Part shown: in pieces, positions 1 to 8,292 of the stretch
Layout: each line of letters begins with the position of its first letter
How positions within the stretch are numbered: position 1 is the stretch's first letter
Assembly: GCA_002498525.1 (NCBI GenBank)
Contig: DAHR01000017.1
Coordinates: forward strand, 1-45,640
Source: Euryarchaeota archaeon UBA58
GTDB taxonomy: Archaea; Thermoplasmatota; Poseidoniia; Poseidoniales; Thalassarchaeaceae
DNA length: 45,640 nt
Direction: 5' to 3'
Notes under the pieces: generated by a model
The model's database searches: none
What the model was told of the DNA's origin: nothing
Seen by the model: the letters and a program-made list of their open reading frames with translations, nothing else
Translations under genes and position numbers: made by a program

Positions 1-25
1 CCAAAGCCGAGGTTCTTCTGTTCAT

Positions 26-1009
26 TCACTCACTTCCGTCGTGGATTATCGTCGAGCCATCATGGTCGACTGCCAAAGGAATGATTCTGTGTTCGTCTCC
101 GAGTTCGGCGGCGAGTCTCTGGCGCAGGGACGCAGCGCCATGAACGAGGAAGAAGCCGCCGCCGCCGGCGCCCAGAAGTTTGGCTCCACTGGCGCCGGCC
201 GCCATCAGGCGGTCGTGCAGAGCGTCGAGTTCGGCGTTCGAGACGCTCGCTGTGATGCCGCGTTTTGCCTGCCAAGCCTCTTCGAGGAGTGCGCCCAAGC
301 CTTCTAAATCACCGCATTCAAGGTGGGCGCGAGCCTCGTCGGCCTGCGCGCGGATGACGCGCAGCCGAGCCAATCTGTCGGCCTCATCTTCGGGCTGTTC
401 CGAGAGTACGCTGCTGGCGCTTCGAGAGTGGCCCGTGAAAACCAGAGTGAATTCCTCTTCGAGCCGCCCGAACACCTCATCGCCAAGGTTGAGCGGCTCA
501 ACAACCACTCCATTCGAATCAAAAGAAATCGAATTGAGCCCACCAAAAGCGGCGGCATACTGATCCTGCCGGCCAATCGGCTGCCCGAGAATATCAATCT
601 CAATCCGGCACGCCTCTTCGGCCAACTGCGCCGCCGCAACCTCCCGCCCAGCAAAGCGGTGCAGAGCATTCAGCAAACCAACAGTGACCGTGGAAGAAGA
701 GCCGAGGCCTGTGCCGCGAGAAGGCACATCGGCGATGGTCGTGATCTCGACACCGGAAGTGACACCAGTCATGCGCATCGCCTCACGGATCAATTCATGC
801 TGCAAGTCCTCGAAATCATCGACTATCTCCATCTCAGAATATGACACTCGTACCTTTTCGTCGAAGCGAGCGTTGACCGTCACGTGGATGTGGCGAGCGA
901 GGGCGAGGGAAGTGACCAGCCCCCCATTTGGCTCGGAGTTTGAGAACCAATCGACATCGGTCCCACCGCCGCAGAACGAGACCCGCACGGGCGTACGCGA
1001 GATAATCAT
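26..1009 (-). CDS. GHMP-family sugar kinase (HddA-like)
   Basis: An ATP-dependent small-molecule kinase of the GHMP fold, 327 residues from ATG 1009. All three family motifs are visible: the N-terminal RTPVRVSFCGGGTD at residues 5-18, the phosphate-binding loop GLGSSS at 101-106, and the C-terminal GASGAKLLGAGGGG at 272-285. The GGGTD form of motif 1 is typical of the heptose-7-phosphate/fucose kinase branch (HddA/FKP), which feeds nucleotide-sugar synthesis. The actual sugar cannot be read from sequence, and galactose or mevalonate kinase is less likely. An in-frame TTG lies 30 bases upstream, but ATG 1009 fits the usual start next to motif 1. It diverges from pyrB and has no sugar-pathway neighbour inside the window. 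Confidence 0.8.
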   Translation of the reverse strand: MIISRTPVRVSFCGGGTDVDWFSNSEPNGGLVTSLALARHIHVTVNARFDEKVRVSYSEMEIVDDFEDLQHELIREAMRMTGVTSGVEITTIADVPSRGTGLGSSSTVTVGLLNALHRFAGREVAAAQLAEEACRIEIDILGQPIGRQDQYAAAFGGLNSISFDSNGVVVEPLNLGDEVFGRLEEEFTLVFTGHSRSASSVLSEQPEDEADRLARLRVIRAQADEARAHLECGDLEGLGALLEEAWQAKRGITASVSNAELDALHDRLMAAGASGAKLLGAGGGGFFLVHGAASLRQRLAAELGDEHRIIPLAVDHDGSTIIHDGSE

Positions 1010-1230
1010 CGAGCGCGGGGTGGGAACATCGGACTTCAAGCCGACGGAGCGCGGATAATCTCAATCTTCTCATAACCACGGTGATGATTCGCTCTCCGAG
1101 AACATCACTGCGCCACTATTCGCACACTATCGAGACCGTCGACATTGATGGAAATCGCTGGAATACACGTGCGCAGCCCGCGCGCAACACCTATGAGAGG
1201 GCCGCGTCGCGATTCGTCGGAGGGCGGGCC

Positions 1231-2160
1231 ATGAGCGACCTGATCACGATGGACGATCTGAGCAATTCCGAGATCGTTGAAATCCTTGACACGGCCACCA
1301 GACTCCTCCCCGTTGCAAAAGGCGAAATCTACGCACCTCTCCTCGCAGGCAAGGTTCTTGGGAATCTGTTTTTCGAGAATTCGACCCGCACTCGGATGTC
1401 TTTCGAGTCGGCGATGAAGCGGCTCGGTGGCGAGGTCATCAATCTCAGTTCCATCGGCTCGAGCGTTTCGAAGGGCGAGACTCTTTACGATACCATGCAA
1501 ATGGTTCAGGGCTACTCGGATATCGCTGTGATTCGTCATCCGAATCAGGGTGCGGCTCAATACAGCGCCGACGCCGTTGACATTCCTGTGCTGAACGCCG
1601 GCGACGGCGCAGGCAACCACCCGACTCAGACCATACTCGACCTCTTCACCATTCGACAGTCCCACGGCACTCTCGAAGACCTCAACGTAGTCCTCGTCGG
1701 CGACCTGCGCTACGGCCGAACCACACACTCCCTCTCGCACGCACTGATGCGCTTCGGCGCGAAATTGACGCTGATCTCTCCCAAAGGCCTGCGCATGCCG
1801 GAAGAGATCGTCAGCGATCTGACTGCTGCCGGAGGCGATGTCAGCGAGAGCGAAGACATGGCAGGAGCCATTTCCGACGCCGATGTCATCTACATGACGC
1901 GCATCCAGAAGGAGCGCTTCCCAGACGAGGATGAATACATCAAGGTCGCTGGAATCTACAAGATGACTGCCAGCGATCTGTCGGGAGCGAAGGGCAGCAT
2001 GATTGTCATGCATCCGCTCCCGAGAGTCGATGAGATCGACCCGAGCGTCGATGCCACGAAACACGCAGCTTACTTCGATCAAGCCTTCAACGGTGTACCC
2101 ACGAGGATGGCACTCTTGTGCAGAAGTCTTGACGTCAAAGTTCCGAAGAAGGTGAAATGA
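1231..2160 (+). CDS. pyrB: Aspartate carbamoyltransferase catalytic subunit
   Basis: Catalyses carbamoyl phosphate plus L-aspartate to N-carbamoyl-L-aspartate, the committed step of pyrimidine synthesis in the cytoplasm. The protein is 309 residues, the normal catalytic-chain length. The carbamoyl-phosphate loop STRTRMSFE is at 51-59, the HPTQ motif at 130-133 and HPLPRVDEI at 261-269. The reading frame is open 150 bases further upstream, but homology begins at MSDLITMDDL and a GGAGGGCGG stretch precedes ATG 1231, so that start is chosen. Its stop overlaps the start of pyrI by four bases (ATGA), so the two chains should be made together and assemble into an allosteric holoenzyme. Confidence 0.95.
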   Translation: MSDLITMDDLSNSEIVEILDTATRLLPVAKGEIYAPLLAGKVLGNLFFENSTRTRMSFESAMKRLGGEVINLSSIGSSVSKGETLYDTMQMVQGYSDIAVIRHPNQGAAQYSADAVDIPVLNAGDGAGNHPTQTILDLFTIRQSHGTLEDLNVVLVGDLRYGRTTHSLSHALMRFGAKLTLISPKGLRMPEEIVSDLTAAGGDVSESEDMAGAISDADVIYMTRIQKERFPDEDEYIKVAGIYKMTASDLSGAKGSMIVMHPLPRVDEIDPSVDATKHAAYFDQAFNGVPTRMALLCRSLDVKVPKKVK

Positions 2161-2627
2161 TGACCGAAATGCGCCGTGTCACAGCGATCTGCAACGGCAC
2201 TGTCGTCGACCACATTCCAGCCGGCCGGGCGCTGCAGGTCATGCAGATGCTGAGAATCAATGTCGGCCGCTCGAGCCCGATCTCCCTAGTCATGAATGTG
2301 CCGAGCGGCAAGGTCGGTCGCAAGGATGTTCTGAAAATCGAAGACCGAGAATTGACGCAGAAGGAACTCGATCGCCTCGCCCTCATCGCTCCCCACGCCT
2401 CCGTCGCCATCATCCGCAATTACGGCGTGGCCGAGAAGCGACAGATTCAGCTCGGCGAGGAACTCATCAACATCGCTCGTTGCTCCTTCTCGAACTGCAT
2501 CACTCAGAACTCGCGTGAGCCTCTTCCGCACAAGTTGCGAGTCGTCTCAGAAGACCCACTCGATGTGCGATGTTCGTATTGCGGCCGAACCCAGAACATC
2601 GACGAACTTGCCGAATCAATACTCTGA
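2157..2627 (+). CDS. pyrI: Aspartate carbamoyltransferase regulatory subunit
   Basis: The nucleotide-binding regulatory chain of ATCase. The N-terminal allosteric domain is followed by a C-terminal zinc domain. Four cysteines at 109, 114, 139 and 142 have the classic C-x4-C / C-x2-C spacing seen in the enterobacterial and archaeal chains and hold the zinc that bridges to PyrB. The length of 156 residues is normal. The first codon overlaps the pyrB stop (ATGA), and a second ATG follows immediately at 2160; either could be used. Family knowledge predicts feedback control by CTP with ATP as antagonist; nothing in this sequence contradicts that. Confidence 0.95.
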   Translation: MMTEMRRVTAICNGTVVDHIPAGRALQVMQMLRINVGRSSPISLVMNVPSGKVGRKDVLKIEDRELTQKELDRLALIAPHASVAIIRNYGVAEKRQIQLGEELINIARCSFSNCITQNSREPLPHKLRVVSEDPLDVRCSYCGRTQNIDELAESIL

Positions 2628-2659
2628 CCCGTGTGCAGTGGCGCGCGGGCCAATATAGC

Positions 2660-2676
2660 GCACGACTAAGTCGTGC
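2660..2676. repeat. Short perfect palindrome in convergent gap
   Basis: GCACGACTAAGTCGTGC is a 7-base inverted repeat around a 3-base centre. It lies in the 111-base gap between the convergent pyrI and BNR lipoprotein genes. There is no T-run, so it is not a typical intrinsic terminator. The CACGAC...GTCGTG core resembles the palindrome at 45016. Confidence 0.5.
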
Positions 2677-2738
2677 TACTCAGCATCGATTTCAGTTCCT
2701 GGGAATGCCTCGAACCCTTGTTGGGAGAGTACCCCTAT

Positions 2739-4250
2739 TCAGAGGAATTCGGCGAGAAAGCCGACATCTTCGAAGAGGCTCGGGCCGTTGCTCAGATAGT
2801 AAACCGAGCCACGCCGACTCCGTGAATCCTCGGGAGTCGAATTATTGCCGACAGCACAATCGCCTGTGCAACCATCTGCGAAGGCGATGTAGACCCGACC
2901 GTCCCGGTCGATGTGAAGGTCATTGAAATCCAGAAGATTCCTGTTAGAACCCCCGATATCCCGGCAGTCCCCAGAGTTGAGGCAGATGGCGCCGATCTGT
3001 ACGGGGTCAGGGGAGATGCGCATGGTGTAGAAGACGGGTTCGTCGTCCAGAGCATTGAGGCTGAAAGTGACGTAGAGGTAGTAGCTGACGTTCGCGGGCG
3101 CGTAGTGCGCGTTGCCGTCCCACGGATTTCCATCGATGTCAGATTGATTCAATTCGCTGGCGTTTTCGCTGCCGAGATAGGTGATTGCGATTCGGCCCGG
3201 GTCGCCAGCGTCGATGTGCGGGAAGACCGACGAAATGACTGCTGAAGGGCTGATGCGGATGCTGTTCTCCTCCCAGGTATTGCCCGAATCGGTGCTGCGA
3301 GACATGTAGACTCCTTGATCTGCGCCGGTCCAGATGTGGTATGCGTTGGACTCACTATCCGTTCCCACCTCCGAATTCTTGCGTGGGTATGGCGTTCCTG
3401 TGTCCAAACCCATCGTTCGCTCCGACCAAGTCAATCCATTGTCCTTGGAGAAGATGATCGTTGGTGTTTCGACGCGCGGCGGCACGTACACAGTTCCGTC
3501 CGGCGCAGTCGAGATGGCTCCGTGCAATCCTCCGTTCGTCGTCGCCAAACCGTAGATCATACCTCCTACCTCAAATGTCGCTCCGCCGTCAAAACTGGTG
3601 TAGCAGAAGATGCCTGCTCCCTTGTTGTAGCAGAAATAGACGGCGGTTTCGTAAGTCGGGTTGAGTTGTCCGAACATTCCGTAACCGTCGTCGGTCCAAG
3701 GTCCCGATGCGAGCTTGATGTGGTCGTTGAGTGGGATTGGTCCCGAATCGTGCGGGTTGCCGAGCCAACTCTCTCCATCGTCGTCGCTCCAGGCTATCCA
3801 AGTGGTGATGAGGCCGACCATCTGGACGTTGAAGACTCGGTCGGTTATCGGGTCCACCCATCCGTACGGGTCGGAAGTCGATGGGTGCGAAGCGATGTCG
3901 TCGACGATTTCCCACGAGCCGCCATGGTCGCACGAGCGCATGACTTTCTCGAAGGCGATGAAGAACATACAGCCGCTCGAGGTTATGCCGATGCTCGGCT
4001 CGGCGCCGTCCTGACCGACATCGCTGAAGGTGAAGTCCATCGGCAGCATCGGCAGGTCGAGGATCTGGCCGTCGGGACCTGTTACGAACCAGCCGTCTGG
4101 TGGCGCTGGTTCCTCGGGTGGAGGTGGAGGTGTATTGTCGCCGAAGATGCAGCCTGAGAGTGCTACGGTGAACATCATGGCGCCCATGAGCAAGGCTGCT
4201 GCTCGCATGTTTGGCGCGAGCGTGCGTTTGCGAATTATCTTGTCCCCCAT
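2739..4250 (-). CDS. Secreted BNR/Asp-box (sialidase-like propeller) lipoprotein
   Basis: A 503-residue exported protein predicted to be lipid-anchored outside the membrane. After a basic N-terminus there is a hydrophobic stretch and a lipobox, LSGC, with the modified cysteine at residue 34. A Pro/Glu-rich linker follows. The rest carries repeated Asp-box motifs (for example SDDDGESW, SFDGGATF, SKDNGLTW, STDSGNTW), the mark of sialidase/BNR beta-propellers. No sialidase Arg triad or FRIP motif is recognised, so a binding or structural role is as likely as hydrolysis. ATG 4250 is preferred over an upstream TTG at 4259. A perfect palindrome ends exactly at this ATG. Confidence 0.8.
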   Translation of the reverse strand: MGDKIIRKRTLAPNMRAAALLMGAMMFTVALSGCIFGDNTPPPPPEEPAPPDGWFVTGPDGQILDLPMLPMDFTFSDVGQDGAEPSIGITSSGCMFFIAFEKVMRSCDHGGSWEIVDDIASHPSTSDPYGWVDPITDRVFNVQMVGLITTWIAWSDDDGESWLGNPHDSGPIPLNDHIKLASGPWTDDGYGMFGQLNPTYETAVYFCYNKGAGIFCYTSFDGGATFEVGGMIYGLATTNGGLHGAISTAPDGTVYVPPRVETPTIIFSKDNGLTWSERTMGLDTGTPYPRKNSEVGTDSESNAYHIWTGADQGVYMSRSTDSGNTWEENSIRISPSAVISSVFPHIDAGDPGRIAITYLGSENASELNQSDIDGNPWDGNAHYAPANVSYYLYVTFSLNALDDEPVFYTMRISPDPVQIGAICLNSGDCRDIGGSNRNLLDFNDLHIDRDGRVYIAFADGCTGDCAVGNNSTPEDSRSRRGSVYYLSNGPSLFEDVGFLAEFL

Positions 4251-4268
4251 CCGAGACAAAGTCTCGGA
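4250..4268. promoter_or_regulatory. Palindrome abutting lipoprotein start codon
   Basis: TCCGAGACAAAGTCTCGGA is a perfect 8-3-8 inverted repeat. On the minus strand it ends at the first base of the lipoprotein ATG. An AT-rich stretch (TATTATGAG on the minus strand, about 4284-4293) lies roughly 25 bases further upstream and could be a TATA box. If so, the palindrome would fall at the transcript start or 5' UTR and could be an operator or RNA hairpin. Confidence 0.45.
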
Positions 4269-4408
4269 GTTGTTCTCAATTGTCTCATAATATCAGAAGA
4301 ACGCCTCAAACCTTGCTTCAGGGCGCGCCATTCCTCAGCAGTTTGTTCGGTTCCCACGCTTATCAATAATCGAGCGCGGCTCGACGCGCGTCGGTCTTGA
4401 CCTCGCGC

Positions 4409-5416
4409 CTAGCGCGAGTGAGATTCGATGAGCCAGCGTTTCATCGTGCAGGATTGGCAGATTTGTCTACTGGTTATCTCGCCGCATTCCTCGCATTTAG
4501 TGACCTCGGCGTGCGGGTCGGGATTCGCCGCTCGATGCAATTCACGAATCTGCTCGAGCGCGTGCAGAAGTCCATGTCGGGCGCCGGGAGTCTGGGCCTC
4601 CAAGGCAGCGACAATCGAGCGGCTCTGCTGCCGCATCGCGCCCGGCGCATGTGGGCATTCCCCGTGGTGAATCGGCAGTCCCTTGGCTATGGCGTGGGCG
4701 TGAATCTCCTGTTCAGGGACCCAACGCAGGGGTACGATGCGGGGTGCCAATCCTTCGATCGGCGCATCGGTGTGAGGGGCGAGGCGGACACTTCTCTCGA
4801 TCTCGCCCTTCTGAAGATTCATCAGAATCGACTGTGCCATATCGTCGAGGTTATGACCGAGGGCCATGACATCGGCGTTGACTTTCTCAGCCATCGCATT
4901 GAGACTCTGGCGACGAAAGACTCCGCAATATGAACACGGCATCAAACCCTTCGCTTCGCTGTGCTGTGCCCCTATCCCAGGCATTCGCAGGACCACCTCA
5001 TCCATCCTCTCATAGCCCATCTCCTCGTAGGACATAGTGACGAATTCTATGCTGAGTGATTCTGCGAGTTGGCGCGCGCACTCGAGCGAGGGCGCGCGAT
5101 ATCCATCGATTCCTTCATCGACACATCCGGCGATTATCTCGACATCTCGGCGCTTGCCGAGGATGTCGACGAGCAGGTCGAGCAATACTGCTGAATCCTT
5201 GCCGCCCGAGATACAGGCGAGGATGCGGAACGGGCGGCCGTCGGAATGGTGGGCGTCTTTAGGCAGCACCAGTGTATTGCGAAGTTCCTTCGAGAAGCGC
5301 TTGCGAATCGATTGTCCCAGATGCTGGCCACAGTAGTGCTGCCCGCTGTATTCCTGATGCAGTATCGCGGGCTTCGGGCAGCGGCTGCATTGCGCAACTG
5401 AGATGCCCGCTGCCAT
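4409..5416 (-). CDS. tRNA 2-thiouridine synthetase, NcsA/TtuA family
   Basis: A PP-loop ATPase that adenylates a tRNA uridine and replaces O2 with sulfur. The protein is 335 residues from ATG 5416. An N-terminal zinc site has C10, C13, C29 and H32; the PP-loop SGGKDS is at 70-75; GHNLDD is at 187-192. Three cysteines at 161, 164 and 254 match the set that binds the catalytic 4Fe-4S cluster in TtuA-type enzymes. The C-terminus ends in a CxxC...CxxC zinc ribbon. Whether it acts on U34 (NcsA) or U54 (TtuA) cannot be settled here. A GTG start at 5431 is also possible. Confidence 0.85.
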   Translation of the reverse strand: MAAGISVAQCSRCPKPAILHQEYSGQHYCGQHLGQSIRKRFSKELRNTLVLPKDAHHSDGRPFRILACISGGKDSAVLLDLLVDILGKRRDVEIIAGCVDEGIDGYRAPSLECARQLAESLSIEFVTMSYEEMGYERMDEVVLRMPGIGAQHSEAKGLMPCSYCGVFRRQSLNAMAEKVNADVMALGHNLDDMAQSILMNLQKGEIERSVRLAPHTDAPIEGLAPRIVPLRWVPEQEIHAHAIAKGLPIHHGECPHAPGAMRQQSRSIVAALEAQTPGARHGLLHALEQIRELHRAANPDPHAEVTKCEECGEITSRQICQSCTMKRWLIESHSR

Positions 5417-5452
5417 GGCTTGCGCCCTCACTGGCTCGGCTTGAACCCAACT

Positions 5453-5764
5453 ATGGCCACCCGAAGCCCCTCAAGCGGTGGATTGATGGGTTCGATTCGC
5501 TGCACGCGGGGCGTGAACCAAGCCAGTCCACTGCCGAATCGGGCGACGACTCCTGGCAAGAGCACCTCTCCTTGGACGGACCGGATCGTCCTCGCCTCCT
5601 GCCTCGCAGGCGCGTGGATGGTGGCGCCGGATGCCTTCGAGGCGCTCGATTCCAATCTCGGAATCCTTACCAAGCCTGTCGCGATTCTGGGACTCGGCCT
5701 CGCAGCAGTGCTCCTCACCGAGCAGATCTGCCGACTCATCGAGAAGTTGCGCGGGATCCGCTGA
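5453..5764 (+). CDS. Small putative membrane protein
   Basis: A 103-residue reading frame between two leftward genes. The second half, from about residue 43, has GC-rich third codon positions like the neighbours and two hydrophobic segments (around RIVLASCLAGAWMVA and VAILGLGLAAVLL), ending in a basic tail. The stop codon is directly followed by the stop of the next gene. The first 40 residues look less protein-like, so the true start may be further in. An opposite-strand frame (5428-5739) overlaps it and ends in a GTGA overlap with the thiolase gene; I judge it less likely. No function is recognised. Confidence 0.45.
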   Translation: MATRSPSSGGLMGSIRCTRGVNQASPLPNRATTPGKSTSPWTDRIVLASCLAGAWMVAPDAFEALDSNLGILTKPVAILGLGLAAVLLTEQICRLIEKLRGIR

Positions 5765-6997
5765 TCAGGCGTCCGAACGAGACCCGCGCAGGCTTGAGAT
5801 GCCCGCTTCGATCAGACCACTGACGCGCTGCCAGGGAACTACATAGCGCATCCCGGCCACAGCGAGCAGGAACAATCCGGCCGAGATGACCTTGCCATAA
5901 GTCAACTGCAATTCGAGTGATTCAGCCACCTGACCACTCCACTGAGAGCCTTCCATGACGGCGACGATATTGAGCATGAAGCCGTCGAACTCTAGGGCCA
6001 GCGCAGTGGTCAATGCGACGGCTGCGATGATGGCGACGGTGTGAAGCACATGGCTGTTGATGACATTGGTGAATTGTCGAACGTACTCGGGGTCAGACTT
6101 CGACGCATCGGGCAGCATCACCGCGTATTCGAGATGTCCGATGACCGCGGTGCCACTCTCGTGGAAGAGCAGAATCAGAATCGCGATCTCAAGCAGTTCG
6201 AGCGCCAATGGCGAAATCAAACCGCCGTACAACGTCGCTTCACCTATCTGAGCCGGAAGCGGTTGCAGACCGATTCCCGAGACCGCTTCCGTGATTCCCT
6301 CGAAGGTCAGCAGAGCATGGATTCCGATGATCATCAGGAAGAAGCCGACAGCCCATGTCAGTGACCTTCGTGACAAACCCCAGATTCCGATTAAGCCGGC
6401 GAGGATCGGCGCGAAGACGATACCGAGGAAGAATAACTCGACGGCGATCTGCAGAGGATCGAAGAGAATCGCAAGATGATTCATGTCATCATAAGGCTGG
6501 CCGAAAGGAAGATGTAAGCCATAAGCGAGAATCGACGAACCCCAAGCGAAGATGAAGGGAAGAATCGCCCAAGCGGCGATGAATCCGGCGGTTCCGCGGG
6601 CCGCCCAGAGTCGGAATCTCTGATTCTGAGTCTGATAGACGATCCACAATCCAGTGATCAGGAAACAAAGGAGCAATGGCACGATCTGACTGGAGAACCC
6701 GGTTGAGTCTATGCCTAAGAGGGTGCGAGGGATGAGCAATCCATCCTTGCCATCATTGGCCTGTTCATCGAATGCTCCGTCTGCCCAGTTCAATCCTCGT
6801 GTATGCTCGTACGAAGGACACCACTCCCCTCCTGCTTCGACGAACTCCACACTACAGGGGCCGTAGACCTCGCTCATTCTGAAGAGCAGCAGGATGAGGG
6901 CGGCGGTGGCGAGAGTCTGCAGGAAGAGGATCTGCCACCGCCGACGCAGGCGTGGCAGGTGAAGGGTCTGACTCGGTGGTACGCTTTCCATTGCCAT
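5765..6997 (-). CDS. Polytopic membrane protein of unknown family
   Basis: A 410-residue integral membrane protein with about eight hydrophobic segments and a large extracytoplasmic loop after the first one. That loop contains a Cys pair (GPCSVEF ... GEWCPSYE) that could form a disulfide. The start is well supported: GGAGGTGA sits five bases before ATG 6997. It is the last gene of a leftward cluster with DUF58 and DUF4350 proteins, 41 bases after DUF58. Such clusters in other prokaryotes usually hold one poorly conserved multi-spanning protein, and this one fills that place. No enzymatic motif is seen. Confidence 0.7.
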   Translation of the reverse strand: MAMESVPPSQTLHLPRLRRRWQILFLQTLATAALILLLFRMSEVYGPCSVEFVEAGGEWCPSYEHTRGLNWADGAFDEQANDGKDGLLIPRTLLGIDSTGFSSQIVPLLLCFLITGLWIVYQTQNQRFRLWAARGTAGFIAAWAILPFIFAWGSSILAYGLHLPFGQPYDDMNHLAILFDPLQIAVELFFLGIVFAPILAGLIGIWGLSRRSLTWAVGFFLMIIGIHALLTFEGITEAVSGIGLQPLPAQIGEATLYGGLISPLALELLEIAILILLFHESGTAVIGHLEYAVMLPDASKSDPEYVRQFTNVINSHVLHTVAIIAAVALTTALALEFDGFMLNIVAVMEGSQWSGQVAESLELQLTYGKVISAGLFLLAVAGMRYVVPWQRVSGLIEAGISSLRGSRSDA

Positions 6998-7038
6998 TTT
7001 TTCACCTCCGTTTTTCGATTTCGTTCAAATTCTCAGCT

Positions 7039-8292
7039 TCAGACCGTCTTCACCTGCAGAAGCGCTTGCGACAACTCGATGTCAGGCATCCAATCGATGA
7101 CCTTGGCACCATAGCCGGTAATCGCTGTGAGGCGGTTCTGGCGCTCCAACTTGAGCACCTCGTAGGACATTCGAGGGATGCGACTGACGAGGCGCTCGAG
7201 GTCGATGCTGCTGGGTGAGAGGACGATGACCGCGTGGCCCTTGCCTGCGAGGCTGCGGATGGCTGGCAAGGTCGTGCCGTCTCCTTCCAAACTGCTGATG
7301 ATGAAGATGGGCGAGCCGCGGCTGATTCGCGAGGTCATCGCATTGGTGACGGCTTGCAGCGGCATGCTGCCCTTTGCCTTGACTCCAGCAAGCATGCTGA
7401 GGACCTTGTAGTACTGCTTGTCGCCGGTCTCGGGTGAGAGGTAATTCATGCGGTCGCCATAGGTGACGATTGAGACAGAATCGCGGCGTCGGATGAAGTA
7501 ATTCGCGATCGACGCCGCGGCGACCGTGCCCATCTCGAGCGGATTCTTGAGCACGGTTCCGATGCGCGCGACATCGCGGATGTCGAGCATGATGAAAACG
7601 TCCGTGACAGCGTCGCGCGTCTTCTCGTTGACCATCAGTTCGCCTGTCCGCGCGAAAGCCTTCCAGTTGATCATGCGGAAGGCGTCGCCGGGCAGATACT
7701 CGCGCAGCGAATAGAATTCCATACCCTGCCCCGGCGTCTTCAGCGTCGTCGCGCCGGTGTACATCTTGGGCACATTCGAGCGCAGGAGAGCCTCTTCGAC
7801 ATCGCGCACCTGCGGGAAGACGGTGATGTCAGAGCGATCGGGGACGAGCGATTCGTTGACGAAGAGATTGAATGAATTGCGATGCCGAACCGAGACTGGA
7901 CCAATTGTATAATGGCCGCGTAGCGGGCAGCGGACCGTGTATCGCATCGTCGTGGATTGACCCGGTCCGAGGTTCAATCGCATCGTGTTTATGCCGCGCC
8001 GCATCTTCATCTCATGCGGTACATTGTCGAACAACTCGAGCAATTGAGTTCGCCGATACGAGTTGTTCGTGACCTTCACTTCAACGAGGATGTCATCTCC
8101 CTTGTACACGTTCTGAGCCGAGATGGTGCGGGTGATCTCGAGGTCAGTGTGTCCGGCGACCCAGCCGTTTATGACGATGAAAGCGACGAAGGTGAGTCCG
8201 ATTATCATCAGTTGGAAATGTGAGATCATCATGCCGATGAGAATCAGCGAAATACCGCTGGTCAGCATGACCGCAGCCTTACGAGTCCACAT
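7039..8292 (-). CDS. DUF58 domain protein
   Basis: A 417-residue protein with two closely spaced N-terminal membrane segments (about residues 8-46), a beta-rich middle, then the DUF58 signature around LREYLPGDAFRMINWKAFAR at 196-215, followed by a von Willebrand A-like segment starting near FIMLDIRD. DUF58 proteins are generally encoded beside a MoxR-type AAA+ ATPase and are thought to work in cell-envelope protein maturation. Here no MoxR is adjacent; the AAA+ protein nearby is CDC48. The ATG shares one base with the stop of the upstream DUF4350 gene (TGATG), so the two are translationally coupled. Confidence 0.85.
   Translation of the reverse strand: MWTRKAAVMLTSGISLILIGMMISHFQLMIIGLTFVAFIVINGWVAGHTDLEITRTISAQNVYKGDDILVEVKVTNNSYRRTQLLELFDNVPHEMKMRRGINTMRLNLGPGQSTTMRYTVRCPLRGHYTIGPVSVRHRNSFNLFVNESLVPDRSDITVFPQVRDVEEALLRSNVPKMYTGATTLKTPGQGMEFYSLREYLPGDAFRMINWKAFARTGELMVNEKTRDAVTDVFIMLDIRDVARIGTVLKNPLEMGTVAAASIANYFIRRRDSVSIVTYGDRMNYLSPETGDKQYYKVLSMLAGVKAKGSMPLQAVTNAMTSRISRGSPIFIISSLEGDGTTLPAIRSLAGKGHAVIVLSPSSIDLERLVSRIPRMSYEVLKLERQNRLTAITGYGAKVIDWMPDIELSQALLQVKTV

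Noticed and set aside
3315..4157. 280-codon open frame antisense to the BNR lipoprotein
   Set aside because: No recognisable motifs, and the minus strand has a signal peptide and Asp-box repeats.
5428..5739. 103-codon minus-strand frame just before the tRNA thiolase, with a GTGA overlap
   Set aside because: Possible operon partner, but the plus-strand frame has better codon use and two membrane spans. I kept the plus-strand gene at modest confidence.
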